Shown one piece after another: positions 11,213-23,404 of a stretch of DNA of 64,000 bases (position 1 is its first letter; every line of letters begins with the position of its first letter). The DNA is taken from contig AP025055.1 of the NCBI GenBank assembly GCA_036186865.1, positions 23,177,856 to 23,241,855 on the forward strand. The letters are read 5' to 3'. The DNA comes from Eustoma russellianum (Eukaryota; Streptophyta; Magnoliopsida; Gentianales; Gentianaceae). The notes under the pieces are model-generated. The model made no database searches. It had not been told where the DNA came from and saw nothing but the letters and a program-made list of their open reading frames with translations. Position numbers and translations under genes: made by a program.

Positions 11213-14102
11213 ATGTCAAGGAAGAGAGGTGTAGGAAAGGGGAAGGAAAAGGAAGATAGTCTAAGGGTAGCATCTTGGAATGTAGGAACCTTAAATGGTA
11301 AATTGTTAGAGGTTATAGATACACTTAAAAGACGTAAGATAGATGTACATTCCTCCAAGAGACTAGGTGAAAAGGGAATAAAGGTAAAGAGAATAATGGA
11401 TATAAGTTGTTGTATTCGGGGTCAGATGGGACCAAGAATGGGGTAGGATTTCTAGTAAAGTTAGAGCTACACACGAACGTGATTGGTGTGATTAGATATA
11501 ATGATAGAATTATGGTGTTGAAGTTAGTACTAAATAAGGAGGTACTGGCAGTGGTTTGCGCCTACGCGCCCCAAGTGGGACTAGGAGAATAGGATAAGAA
11601 AGGGTTTTGGGATTGCTTAGATGTAGTGTTAAAGTCAATACCCAGGGAGGAAAGAATTTGTATTATGGGTGATTTTAATGGACACATTGGAAATGATAGC
11701 GATGGTTTTCAGTCGGCACATGACGGGTTTGGTTATAGAGATAGAAACGAACAAGGTAGAGATCTGCTAGACCTAGCAGTGGCCCATGACCTAGGCATTA
11801 TAAACTCGTTTTTTAAGAAAAAAGAATCGCATTTGATCACTTTTAGCAGCGGAGGACGTAACACGCCGATCGACTATTTTCTGATGAGGCATGAAGACCT
11901 ACGGTTATGGAGGGATTGCAAGGTTATACCAGAGGAGACAGCGGTGACACAACACTGCTTATTAGTGGTAGTTATAGCATTGAGTCAAAATCTGAGCAAG
12001 GGGGTTTGAAAATTCCCACCCAGGATTCGATGGGGAAGTTTGAAAGACAAAAAAATTAATATATTCAGAGACAAGGTCATCTCTGCGAAACTAGATAGCT
12101 TGGGTGAAGGCACAAATCAGATGTGGGAGGCTATATCGACTACTATTACTCATGCGGCGAGAGAAACGCTTGGGGTAACAACAGGAGAGACGTCAGTGCA
12201 GAAAGAGACATGGTGGTGGAATGAGGATGTGCAACAAAAAATAAAAGACAAACAAAGGATTTTTACAGAGCTGTTAAGGTGCACAAATAGAGAAGAAAAA
12301 GTGAGATTGAAGGAGAATTACAAAATCGCCAGGAAGGAGGCAAAGAAGTCAGTGACAGAGGCAAAGACGACAGCTTATAAAAGGATGTATGAAAGACTAG
12401 AAACAAAAGACGGAGAGCAGGATATGTTCAAGATTGCCAAAGCTAGGGATTGAAAGAGACAGACCCTAGGAGGCGGGAAGTTTATAAAAGGAGAAGATGG
12501 ACATGTGTTAGCCAAAACACAAGACATCAAGTTAAAATGGCAAACATACTTTCACAATCTTTACAATGGCGGTAGTGCTGACTACGAAGAACGAGAAAGC
12601 ATCACTAACAAACAACGACAACATAATAACTCCGACTGTCAGAACATCACACAAGGAGAGGTGATGAGAGCACTGAAGAAGATGGGAAGAGCTAAAGCGA
12701 TCGACCTAGATAACATACCTATTGAGGCGTGGAAGTATTTGGGAGAGGAAGGGGTTCAACGGTTAACTACTCTGTTCAACCGGATTTACAAAACAGGAAA
12801 GATGCCAGATGAGTGGAGAAAGAGTGTCGTGGTTTCCCTATATAAGAACAAAAGAGACGCACAGTGTTGTGGGAATTATAGAGGGATTAAGTTGCTAAGC
12901 CATACCATGAAGTTATGGGAGAGAGTAATCGACACTAGAATTGGAGAGAAACTCAGTTTACGGTGAACCAATTTGGTTTTGTGCCAGGAAGGTCAACTAC
13001 GGAAGTAATACAGGAGATTAATGGAGAAGTATATGGAGAAGAAACGTGATTTACATATGGTTTTCATCGATCTTGAAAAAGCGTATGATAGTGTGCTACG
13101 TAGCTTGATCTGGGATAGTCTAGATGCAAGAGGGATCCCTATGAAGTATATAGACATAATTAGAGATATGTATTTTAAGACGAAAACAACCGTTCGTACG
13201 CCTATGGGGAATGCAGACTTTTTTCCGGTGGAGGTAGGCCTCCATCAAGGGTCTGCGTTGAGTCCATTTCTTTTTGTAGTTGTCCTTGACGAGTTGTCAA
13301 AGCCAATACAGGAGGCAGTTCCGTGTTGTATGCTTTTTGCTGACGATATTGTATTAGTCGCAGAGAGTAGACATACCCTGAGTATGAAATTAGAGCAGTG
13401 GAGAAGTGTTTTAGAGAGAAAAGGCTTAAGGATTAGCTGTTCTAAGACCGTGTATCTACACTACGACTTCAGCGGCGTAGCCGACAGTGAGAATAGACAG
13501 CTCACCGTCGATGGTCAAGTAGTACCACATGTAAGTAAGTTTAAGTACCTAGGATCATTTGTGCAGTAGAATAGGGATATAGATAGTGATGTAGCACATC
13601 AAATTCAAGCAGGCTGGTGTAGATGGAGGGCGGCCTCAGGGGTACTGCGTGACAAGAATTTCCCAACTAAATTAAAAGGAAACTTTTATAGGGTGGCAGT
13701 GCGACCGGCAATGCTGTATGGAACAGACTGTTAGGCCATCAAGAGGTCATAATTGCAGAAGATGGAAGTGACAGAGATGAAGATGTTGAGGTGGACGTGT
13801 GGGCATACAAGGCTAGACGGATCAGAAACGAGGTATTTTGAGAAAGGTTAGGCGTGGCTAGTATAACGGATAAGATAAGAGAGAGAAGAATGAGATGGTT
13901 TGGGCATGTCAAGCAGAGACAGACAATGGCGTCGGTCAGAGCAATTGAAAGTCTCATTATAGAGGGGAACAGGAGTAAAGGCAGGCTCAAACTGACTTGG
14001 GATGAGCAGATTAGGCACGACCTACTAGATTTGCACCTCTCTGATGACATGGTTCAGGATAGGAGTTCATGGAGACATAAGATTAAGGTTAACGAGGTAT
14101 AG
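11213..14102 (+). pseudogene. RTE LINE endonuclease-reverse transcriptase pseudogene
   Basis: The encoded enzyme nicks target DNA and primes reverse transcription on the nick. I chose ATG 11213 because RVASWNVGTLNGK, the N-terminal endonuclease motif, follows 20 residues later. Endonuclease motifs: MGDFNGHIG at about 11653 and TPIDYFLMR near 11864. Reverse transcriptase: NYRGIKLLS (about 12880), MVFIDLEKAYDSV (about 13058), GLHQGSALSPFLF (about 13237) and the catalytic LFADDIVLV (about 13336), which is intact. The C-terminal RMRWFGHVKQR block is at about 13893. Breaks occur near 11400-11446, 11590, 12009, 12453, 12966, 13569 and 13735, by stops and frame changes. The QET-type endonuclease motif near 11345 is altered. 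Confidence 0.85.
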
Positions 14103-14329
14103 GTTATATATAGGGACACCTTAGAGCATATTTAGGGACATAGATAGGCGTAGACAATATATACACTTTAGGTTGACTTTGCACTTGTTTGTTTATGTTT
14201 TACCATTTTCTGGATTATGTGTACATGTACACGTTATGTGTATTTTAATATCGAAAGCCTCTTCTTGATTTTTCTTAATTCCCTCACTAACACACTAGCA
14301 CATCATATCTCTATTATTATACCATTTAT

Positions 14330-14481
14330 GCAGGTACATATAGAGCCGGGGGTCTCACTGGAAGCAGACTCTCTATCCCTTGGGATAGAGGTATTGTTTA
14401 CCACTTACCCTCCCCAGACCCTAGCGATAGCTTTTGCTGTCGTTGGGATATACTGAGTACGGATGATGATGGTGATGATAC
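14330..14481 (+). other. RTE 3' end signature and simple-repeat tail
   Basis: It contains GAAGCAGACTCTCTATCCC, ACTTACCCTCCCCAGACCC and GGGATATACTGAGTA, then the (GATGAT)-type tail. The element's own reverse transcriptase is thought to recognise this end. The block order parallels the SINE-like insert at 8538-8663 and the sequence at 34508-34625. Confidence 0.7.
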
Positions 14482-14490
14482 GCTTACTAC
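14482..14490 (+). repeat. Target site duplication of RTE LINE, right copy
   Basis: GCTTACTAC, identical to 10575-10583. Confidence 0.75.
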
Positions 14491-14877
14491 ATGAGTAGCT
14501 TAGATATTGATATATGTTGAAGAATATATCATGAAGTACATGTTGCTAACGTGACATAATATGACATTTTTGAATATGATACATGTATAAAGAATGATTT
14601 AGCTGAGGGGGTGTTTGAAATAAATATAAAGAACTTGATATACGTCATTGGTCATATTTATTGGTTTGACATGCTCATATATTGAGGAGGACCTTTGAAA
14701 TAATTATGAGTATGTCTTCATGATCATATATTGAGGACAGCATAAATGCATTGACAAGGAGGAGATATAAAATCATAAAACCTGAATTTGAAACCTTTGG
14801 ATAGCTCAAATATCATTTTTCAAACAAAAATATCTTTTAAAAGCATGTGGTTTTGAAATCACAGAAAAGGGATAGAT
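14491..14877 (+). other. Retroelement 3' region, right of LINE insertion
   Basis: Non-coding continuation of 10311-10574. It ends in AGAAAAGGGATAGAT, a weak purine tract directly before the LTR at 14878. A GAGGGGGTG tract occurs near 14606. Confidence 0.5.
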
Positions 14878-16278
14878 TGTTGGAATATGAACTGTTTTGG
14901 TGAAGCTAAAAGATGTTTGAAAAAGAGTTACAAGGGTATTTCACACTTTGGAAAAGAAATAAAAAGAGAAAAACATACAGTGAGACATATATCGATCTAT
15001 GTAGACAACAGTCTCTAAAATGAGGGATAGATCCATCTATATAAGACTTGTCCAAAATTTAAACCACACTATCCAACATCGATCTCTCAGGTTGAAGCAC
15101 ATCGATCGATCGATGTGACATCAGTCTCTAAAGACAGAGACATAGATCGATCGATGTGGTTAAGGTTCAAAATTAAAACAACACTGTCCAACACCGATCT
15201 CTCAGGTGAAGACATCGATTGATCGATGTGTACATCAGTCTCTCAAGCAAGAGACATCGTCGGTCAATGTAGGTAAGGTGCTAAACTGAAACCACATTGT
15301 AAGACATCGATTTCTCAACCTAAAGCCATCGATCAGTTGATGTAGACATTAGTCTCTATAACAGGAGACATAGATCGGGCGATATCATCCTGAATTCAAA
15401 TTTTTATAGTCGTTGCAAACAAGTCCTAGGAATATTTAAAGTGTTTTCTCTCTTCAATCTTACTCAAATCTCTTGTGGAGTTTCCTTCGACATGTATAAT
15501 GTTTTCTTGATTATTTTAAACATGTCTAAGATATTCTAAGGTGGCTATGGAACATCAATTCCAACTATAGGGTGGCTAAAGACTATTTGGATATTTTCAA
15601 GATATTTGATTGAGTTGAATATTTTATGGAGGATACAAAAACGTGGCTCACACCCTCTATATATTGAAGAATCTTAGATGAGTCATTTAAACAATTTCAT
15701 CCTCTTCAAGCTTCATCCCCCATTGTTGTGAAAAGCTCTCAAATGTATAAAAGTGCTTAAAGCTTGTTAAGCTCTTGTTTTTTTTCTTCTATTATTGTAT
15801 TGTGAGAGTCGAAGTCTAAGACAAGAGTAACTATACAGATTTGATCTCTTTCTTGTGATGTAGAGTCATTAGAAAGTGTAATCCCACTTCTTCTCGAAAC
15901 CAACTTAGTGAAAGTTCTTCGATAGAACTTTGTTGAAGTTTAAAGAAGCAAGGATTTATTCTTGCTTGTAGCTGTTGTTGTTGTCATTGCACAAAGTGCT
16001 TTTATACAATAAGTTATTGATGTTGTAGTTATTTCTTTCATTAGTTGTTAGTGTGAGTATTGTTGTTATTGTTCTTACTCTTTATTAAAGGCAATAAGAA
16101 AAGTTGCTGTTGAAAGTCCACTTTGGAAACAAAGTGGTAGTGAAGTGAATCAAATAGATTTGAACAGCTCTATATCGTGTGTCTTCATCCACTACTTCTC
16201 ATCTCCTTCTTTATCATTTTGGAGAAAATTTAAGTGTTCTTAAACAAAATCAAAAGAAAACTGAAAAATAGCTTAACA
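14878..16278 (+). repeat. LTR of a second retroelement family (3' LTR)
   Basis: It starts TGTTGGAATATGAAC after a purine tract. The end is placed at GCTTAACA (16278) but is uncertain, since CTCTATTCATAGTG just after it could also belong to the LTR. It carries about eight CATCGATCGATCGATG-type motifs at 14985-15385. No ORF is accepted. It differs in sequence from the LTR at 5819 apart from that motif array. Confidence 0.65.
14985..15385 (+). repeat. Palindrome array with alternating hairpin units
   Basis: About eight copies of variants of ACATCGATCGATCGATGTG (best copies near 15101 and 15147) alternate with CAGTCTCT...AGAGACAT half-palindromes, in a composite unit of roughly 110-120 bp. The same composite occurs at 5955-6180. 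Confidence 0.8.
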
Positions 16279-16777
16279 CTCTATTCATAGTGTAGTAGCA
16301 TTGATGAGCGAATCATTAGGAAGCTGTTTTATTTGGCTTGGATGAATTTCTGGATTTTGTGCTTCTCTCACAATGCAGGAAACTGATTGTTTCCAAGATT
16401 TTTGTGGATAATTTTGTCATGAGAACTGGTAGTACCATGTTTGTTTTGAACTCTTTTTTTTTTTGCCTAATATTCAGAATTCCGGCGTTCGATTAGAACA
16501 AATTATCTGTCATATTTGGTAATCTTCCATACCCGCTTTTACTATTGGATATCATTTTAATTTCACCTTAAGAATCAGTGAATGACTATTATCTGTCATA
16601 TTTTTTTTACACCAAACACCTATAGGTTTATACGTCAAACTCATAACAATTGTAGTGTTTATTCTTCCGATTCGGATACTCGCGTTTAAGTCAAACACTC
16701 ATTTAGAATATATAAATTAATTTTGGGACATCATATAATGTATGGTAGAATAACTAAAACTATAATGCGTTTCCAGT
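16279..16777. other. Non-coding stretch between LTR and copia element
   Basis: No ORF, RNA gene or repeat was recognised. It is the probable target DNA of the copia element at 16783. Confidence 0.5.
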
Positions 16778-16782
16778 ATTAC

Positions 16783-16998
16783 TATTGAGATAAAATATTT
16801 AGATATTGTAAATATTGTGTATGTTGAGATTTAATAGGATACTAACTCCTTTCTAGATAGAGTTTGTAGATAGAAAGAGTTTGTAGATAGTCTTTATCTT
16901 CCCTTAGATGTAGTAGTGGTTACCTTTTTGGTTATATGTATGTATAATGCTTCTTGTATTTTACACATACAGAAATATTACGTCTCAATATTTCTTCA
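16783..16998 (+). repeat. 5' LTR of the copia element
   Basis: 216 bp, starting TATTGAGATAAAATATT. It contains the direct repeat GAGTTTGTAGATAG twice. TATTG replaces the usual TGTTG start in both LTRs, so this is a family feature and not a new mutation. Confidence 0.9.
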
Positions 16999-17010
16999 TC
17001 GTATCAGAGC
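16999..17010 (+). other. Primer binding site (tRNA-Met)
   Basis: TCGTATCAGAGC follows the LTR directly and matches TGGTATCAGAGC except at base 2 and possibly base 1. Confidence 0.8.
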
Positions 17011-17698
17011 AAATTTTGATCCATTTCATCGGTTGTCACCGTTCTTGCGATTTCTTCAGCATTTCGGCCGTCACTTTTCCTTTTGCAAATTGTCAGTTTG
17101 CAATTGTTTGATTATTACCCCGCATTCTTGATCTTTCTTTGGTCTTCGGCTGGTGCTTTCTCAAGTCATCAGCACGGTTTTTTTTCGATTATTTTTTTTT
17201 GAAAGTCGACTGCAGCAAGTCGACTACAGCAGTCCTTTCTCCAGTCCATTTTGTCCAAAGTAATCCATGGCTGATCAGTCAATTGTCACAACTGGTCGTG
17301 ATGTGGCCCGTGCATCTTTCGATGCTGGCATACCTTCTTCGTTCGTCGGTCTAACACTTGTTCAGCAGCGTCAGTTAGCCCAGTTTGTTGAGCAGTTAAA
17401 TGGAGGTAATTTTGGACAGTCTGTTTCTGCCGCCGGTAAGCATGATTCGAGTATTGATACTTTTACATCTTCCTCTTGGCTTTTTGATAGTGGCGCAAAT
17501 GCACACATTATCAATGATTTGTTATTATTTACTACTGTTATCACTGACAAAATATCCGCTACAGTACAAATTCCTAATGGTACTCATGTGGCCGTCCGAG
17601 CCATTGGCACAGTGAGACTCTCCGATTCTTTGGTTCTACACGATGTTCTGGGCGTACCAGAGTTTGCCTATAATTTGATTTCTGTTAGTCGGTTGGTC

Positions 17699-17703
17699 AA
17701 GGA
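17699..17703 (+). repeat. Target site duplication of solo LTR, left copy
   Basis: AAGGA, repeated at 20744-20748 directly after the solo LTR. Confidence 0.85.
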
Positions 17704-20700
17704 TGTAGAGAAAAAGGGGTTTGAGTGATTTTCAAAATACATGATTTAAATGTGCACAAAAATGAGCATGACATAAAACGTGCATGATATAAACAAATGT
17801 GTGCATGATATTGCTTATTACTTGCCTTATTTAGCCCATATATAATGTTGCCGTGCTAACGAGCCATGAAGCGTTAAAGCTTACATCATATGGCAAACAT
17901 TTGTTGTGTTTATACTATTTTCAGGTGCCACTAGTTCATTAAGTGAAGTACTTAGTTTATTAAACTAAGTAGTTCATTAAAGGAAGCCGCATTTGGAAAA
18001 GGCACAAAGGCAACAAAGCTAAGGAAGGAAAGTTTTCTCCTCCTCCCCTCTTTAATGTGTCACGCCATATACATATATATTACATATATTTTCAGATTTT
18101 TTTTGAAAAAGGCACATACACATGCATTCCAATGTAGTACCGACACGTTATATATTTTACGTACGTACGTTAATGTCACACCACTATACTTAACTCATAT
18201 TTATGAGTATATTCAGGTCTTATATCATATGATATAAGATATGGTGATGACAAATTAAATACGACACGATAAAAGGTTCTAAACCGAAAATTGTCGTATC
18301 GGGCGAATACCAAAACTTCGCCAACGTGTCACGTACTTGCCATAAATAAATGGCCAGTCCCTATACTTCAAAAATCATCAAAAATGTCGTGGGTTACATG
18401 AAATATTCAGCCAAAAATACTTTCCATGTTGGCACACACAAATCACCCCACATTAAGGCCAAAATGTGAAGATTCCAAGTTTAATTTTGTCACATGTTAA
18501 TGGTACCACTTTAGACCAGCCAAGTGCTGAGATTTAAAGTATATATTATATATATTATGTATAACATAATATATATAACATGTGCAAAACTTGGAATTTA
18601 AATTAGAGAAAAATCAGGTAATCGATAAATATCGAAAATTCGGTTTTCTACTCACACAACACATGGAACGTTTTTGGTACATCATGTGACACGTATCTAG
18701 ACACTTTTTACATATGATATACATCTTAAAGTGTTCTAAAAAATTAAATTAAGGGCTAATTGGAATATAACATGTGTGTATTATTAAATGTGCACTATTT
18801 TACAAAGTTAGCAAAAATAAATTTCAGCACATGTACATACTCATTGAAACGCCCCTACAGCTGAGATGGAGCTTATTTGGAGCCTTGTTGGCATATTGAT
18901 TGGTCAAGGATCAATCATACAATGTTGGTGAATTAAAGAGAGAATCTACAAATGGTAAGAATTCAAACTTTGTCTCACTTATAACACATGATGAAAATTT
19001 CAGCATGTGTGACCATGGGTGGCCGATTTTTTGCACTTCAATGTGACATATTTTGTCATCTCAAATTGTGTGATTGATTGGGAGAAGAAATGGAAGTAAT
19101 TTGAATATTATTTAAATTCAATAAAGTGTGATATTCTACATATCACATGCTGAAAAATTTTAGCATGTGTGAGACATGTGTAGGCCGAATTCTTGAGCAT
19201 AATTGTGTCCAAGTTCATTTCTCATGTGATAAGAATATTTACCATAAATTGGTGATTCATTTTAAAAAGAAAAATCAAAGAAAAATGGTAATATTTTGAA
19301 CTTTATCTCCATGTGTCACATGCTAAAAATTCAGCATGGTAACACCACATTATGGGTGATTTCTTGGCTTAGCAAGGAAGAAAATTTTGTCTTGCAATTT
19401 ATGTGATAATCTTGAGCTTTATGGAAATTATTTTGTGATGATTTTGGCACATGTTTTAAGTGTTATTCTCAGATTTTTCCAAGTCATCAATGATGACAAC
19501 ATCCAACCTATCATGAAGTGTCAAGTAAGCAAAGCTTAAATGATCATCCAATAAGAAGATGCCAAGTAAGCGAGACCTTGTCACAATGATGTCTTACATT
19601 CTCCCAAGGACTTAGAAGATAATTTTCAAGAGGGGGAGAGCACCAAGGGGCGGTCACAATGTGATTAAAAAGAAGGAAGAAGAGCAAAACAAGAAAAAGA
19701 ATAAGAGTTGCAAGTTCAAGGATCAAAAGTGTTCTAGCCTTCTTCTTCTACATTCTCCTTCTTTCTTTCTTCTTGAAAGCCTATTGTATTCATATCTTTC
19801 AATCTTGAATAGGCTTGAGATAGACCACCACATATTCCATATCTTTGTAAAAGATTGATCAAGGTGTGATCAATCTTCATTCTTGCGAGGTGGTGGTGTT
19901 CGTGCAAATTGTATTCACCGTACAAGGTTTGTAAAGGGTTAGAGTTAGGTGTAACTCTATCAACCCTGTGGTAAGGTGTGTTGTGTATGTGTGATTAGTG
20001 TGAACCAAGGAAGGTGTTCCTTGAAGACTGGAGTAGGTTGTTGATAACCGAACCAGTATAAAATTCTTGGTGTCATTTACTTTCAGCATTTACTTTCAGT
20101 TACTGCACAGTTTACTCTTTTTGTTGGCGTCCATAAAAATAGTAAACGACTTTCAAAAATCACAAAAATTTCTAGAAACATAGCCACACGTTCTAGGGTT
20201 AATTTGGCACAAGTTTCAACCCTTTTGGATAAGTATAAGTCGATCAAACATCAAAAGTTTTGAGACTAGTGCAGTCTGATTTTCAGACTTGCAAAGGTTG
20301 AGACTTTGATTGTAATTGACCTACTTCCTAAAAGAATTTTGCAAAACTGTTTCAACCTACTTAAATATAGTATATAAGGAGTTAGTGGTTAAAGTTTTAG
20401 ATCATTTGGACTTACACACAAATAGGAATAAATTTTTCAAAACCGTCTACCGTTTCTGGCAGATTCGCGCAATCTGATCACCAATGGTTTTTGAAGGGGT
20501 TAAAGGTTAAATTTTAATTTGAAATTTTTAGGGGACCCTCATAACATGTGAGGCTAAGTTCTCTCAAAATTTCAGAATTTTTGGAGACCTATAACCTGGT
20601 TTTAAAAACGTTTTAAAACTGGTCCTGAAAACAGAATCTGTTTTCAGAAGTTGAATTGTATAGGTTTAAACAAATTTTAAAAACCACACTTTCCGCACCA

Positions 20701-20743
20701 CCTATTCACCCCCCGCTTCTAGTGGTGACTTGCAGATCCTACA
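17704..20743 (+). mobile_element. Solo LTR of the Sirevirus-type family A, nested in copia ORF
   Basis: It is 3040 bp, starts TGTAGAGAAAAAGGGG and ends TTGCAGATCCTACA, flanked by exact 5-bp AAGGA duplications. The same LTR occurs at 57218-60203 (plus) and 47627-50660 and 53125-55375 (minus). No internal sequence remains, so this is the product of recombination between two LTRs. It holds three palindromes near 18984, 19144 and 19317, each followed by GGCCGA-like sequence. It interrupts the copia frame in the protease/GAG-pre-integrase region. Confidence 0.92.
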
Positions 20744-23393
20744 AAGGATTTAAAGTGTGCACTCATTTTTGGCTCGGATTTTTGTCTTGTGCAGGAAATG
20801 TCATCGAGGAAACTGATTGGAGTGGGTAGGCAGCATGATGGTCTTTATTATCTTCTTCAGTCCTCTACTAATCGCAGCCTTGTCTCAGTAAAATGCAGCA
20901 ACTCAGTCTGGCATTACCGCATGGGTCATCTTCCTTTTTCTAAATTTTGTTTTCTTCCATCTATTGTTGTTTCTGCTAAAGATGTATTTTGTGATGCTTG
21001 TAGATGTGCAAAACAGACTCGTTTACCGTTTACTCTTAGTACTAGCACAACTATGCAAATTTTTGATCTCATTCATTGCGATATTTGGGGTCCTTATAAA
21101 ACAGCTAGTCTATCTGGTGCTCATTATTTCTTGACTATTGTTGATGATTATAGTCGTAGTACTTGGGTCTATTTAATGCGATCTAAGTCAGACACTAGTC
21201 GTTACTTGTTGCACTTTCTAAAATGGGTGCACACACTGTTTAATAAGACCGTCAAATGCGTTCGTAGTGACAATGGTTTAGAGTTTACCCAGTCCACTCT
21301 ACTTGTTTATTATGTTGATCATGGCATAGACGCTCAAACCACTTGTGTTTACACTCCGCAACAAAATGGCATTGCGGAGCGTAAGCATCGTCATATTTTA
21401 GAAGTTGCTCGTGCTCTTCGTTTTCATGCACATTTGCCTATCATGTTCTGGGGGGAATGCATTCTTACTGCTGTTTATCTTATCAATCGCATGCCTATGT
21501 TTGTTCTTCAAAACAAAACAGCGCATGAGTTTCTGATGGGTTGTGTTCCAAGTTACTCTCATCTTCGTGTCTTTGGTTGTTTGTGCTATGGCTATGTCTC
21601 TCATGGTTCTCGTGATAAGTTTGCTCCACGGTCTGCGCCTGGTATTTTTCTTGGTTATCCACATTCTCAAAAAGGCTATAAAATTTTTGATTTATCTAGT
21701 CATAAAGTCTATGTTAGTCGTGATGTTTCCTTTTATGAAAACGTATTCCCTTTTGCTACTCCTCCTTCTCTTGGTCCTACTTGTAGTCCAGCGTCTAGTC
21801 CCGTGCTTGCTTCTTGGGATCCAGTTGAGCAGCCATATCTGTCTTCGCCTGCTGCGCCCGTCCCTGCGCCCGACGTCTCAGCCCCAGCCGAATACGTCTC
21901 AGCCCCAGCCGAAGGTTTGCCAACCCCAGCCGACGGTTCTTTGCCTTTGGCTGGCATCTTATGTCATCTCTGAGTCCCATTATTCCTTTGCAGCCTACAC
22001 GTAGTTTGCATCCTCGTCAGTTGTCTCGTCGTCTTACTGATTTTGATGTAGCTTTGCCACCTTCGCTTGTGCCATCGGCGGCCTCATCCCCTCCTTCAGC
22101 GAACTCTACGGTATTTCCCTTGTCTCATTTTCTTTTGTATGCTCGCTTATCACGGTCTTATCATGGTTATGTCGCGGCCATCACCACTGGGGATGAGCCA
22201 ACTTCTTTTCGTCAGGCTGTTAAACATGCGCATTGGCGTGATGCCATGCAACGCGAAATTGATGCTCTTGAGGCAACTAAAACATGGGTTGTTGTTCCTT
22301 TACCTCCTAGCAAACGCACTATTGATTCTAAGTGGGTCTACAAAATTAAATATAATCCTGATGGCAGTGTTGAACGTTATAAAGCACGTTTGGTAGCGCG
22401 TGGTTATACTCAGATTGAGGGTGTTGATTTTCACGAGACTTTTGCTCCCGTGGCCAAGTTAATTATTGTGCGCTGTCTTTTAGCGGTTACGGCATTAAAG
22501 GCTTAACTTGATCATAAATTTAAGATCAAGAACTTGGGTTCATTACGATATTTTCTGGCCATTGAGGTTGCTCGTTCGCCTACTGGCATGGTACTCAATC
22601 AGCGCAGGTATGTGCTAGATATTCTCATAGAATGTGGACTTCTTGGTTGTCGCCCTGCGAGTACTCCCGTGGATCCAAAGTGTCAGTTTTCTGATTCTGC
22701 TCCTCTACTTGATGATCCTTCATTTTATCGTCGTATTGTGGGTCGATTGCTTTATCTTACTGTTACGCGTCCTGACATTTGTTTTGCTGTCAATACGCTT
22801 AGTCAGTTTATGCATATGCCTCGCAGGTGTCATCTTGATGCCGTTTTTCATTTGCTCCGCTATCTTAAACGTGCACCTGGGCAAGGTCTTTTCTTTTATG
22901 TTGACACTTCTTTGTGTCTTCACGCCTATCGTGATGCTGATTGGGCCGGTTATCCTGTTACTCGTCGTTCTACTACAGGTTATTTGGTTTTCCTTGGTTT
23001 GGTTCCTATATCTTGGCGTTCTAAGAAACAATCCGTTGTTTCTCGTTCTTCAGCTGAAGCTGAATATCGTGCCATGGCATTTGCGACTAGTGAGATTATT
23101 TGGTTACGTCGTCTGCTTGTCGATCTGGGCGTCGCCATCTCTGCGCCTGTGGTACTCCATTGTGACAATCAAGCTGCTTTGCATATTGTGGCTAATCCTG
23201 TTTTTCACGAGCGCACAAAACATATTGAGATTGATTGTCATTTTATTCGTCAACATTATTCTAATGGTCACATTATGCCTCGGAAGGTTTCTAGTACACA
23301 GCAGTTTGCGGATGGGCTTACCAAATCACTTGGCCCTGCGGATTTCAAGCACTTTTTGAGCAAGTTGGGCATTGTAGATATTCTTGCTCCAAC

Positions 23394-23404
23394 TTGAGGG
23401 GGAG
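23394..23404 (+). other. Polypurine tract of the copia element
   Basis: TTGAGGGGGAG lies directly before the 3' LTR and overlaps the last pol codons and stop. Confidence 0.85.

Larger units (their letters stand above)
10584..14481 (+). mobile_element. RTE-clade LINE, nearly full length, decayed
   Basis: A single ORF carries an apurinic-type endonuclease followed by reverse transcriptase, with no separate gag ORF and no C-terminal RNase H, which is RTE organisation. The 3' end has the plant RTE signature (ACCCTCCCCAGACCC, then a GGATGATGATGGTGATGAT tail). Exact 9-bp target duplications flank it. About 600 bp of non-coding 5' leader precede the first ORF at 11213. It sits inside the 3' region of an LTR retroelement. 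Plant databases often mislabel this protein as craniofacial development protein 2-like. Confidence 0.85.
17267..23397 (+). pseudogene. pol: Copia gag-pol remnant, split by solo LTR, RT core deleted
   Basis: Coding pieces are 17267-17703 and 20749-23397. The N-terminus is short: only about 60 residues before the protease site SWLFDSGANAH, so the capsid and CCHC regions are missing. The frame stays open across the solo LTR site if the insert and one AAGGA copy are ignored. Then come GAG-pre-integrase (WHYRMGHLP), integrase with Asp (LIHCDIWGP), Asp (RSDNGLEF) and Glu (GIAERKH), and a Pro/Ala-rich linker with a frame change near 21955. RT begins (SKWVYKIKYNPDG) but jumps at 22503-22510 from the LLAVTALKA region to KIKNLGSLRYF. 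That removes about 100 residues including the YVDD box. RNase H (DADWAG, SSAEAEYRAM, HCDNQAAL) is intact to the stop at 23395-23397. Confidence 0.85.

Noticed and set aside
5955..15385. CRISPR-like arrays at the CATCGATCGATCGATG repeats
   Set aside because: Repeats are imperfect, spacers are themselves repeated, the context is a plant LTR, and there are no cas genes.
16321..16440. Possible host exon around GCTTGGATGAATTTCTGG
   Set aside because: No continuous frame or protein similarity could be supported.
21543..23359. Leu/Val-rich ORFs overlapping the copia pol
   Set aside because: Out-of-frame shadows of the integrase and RNase H coding sequence.
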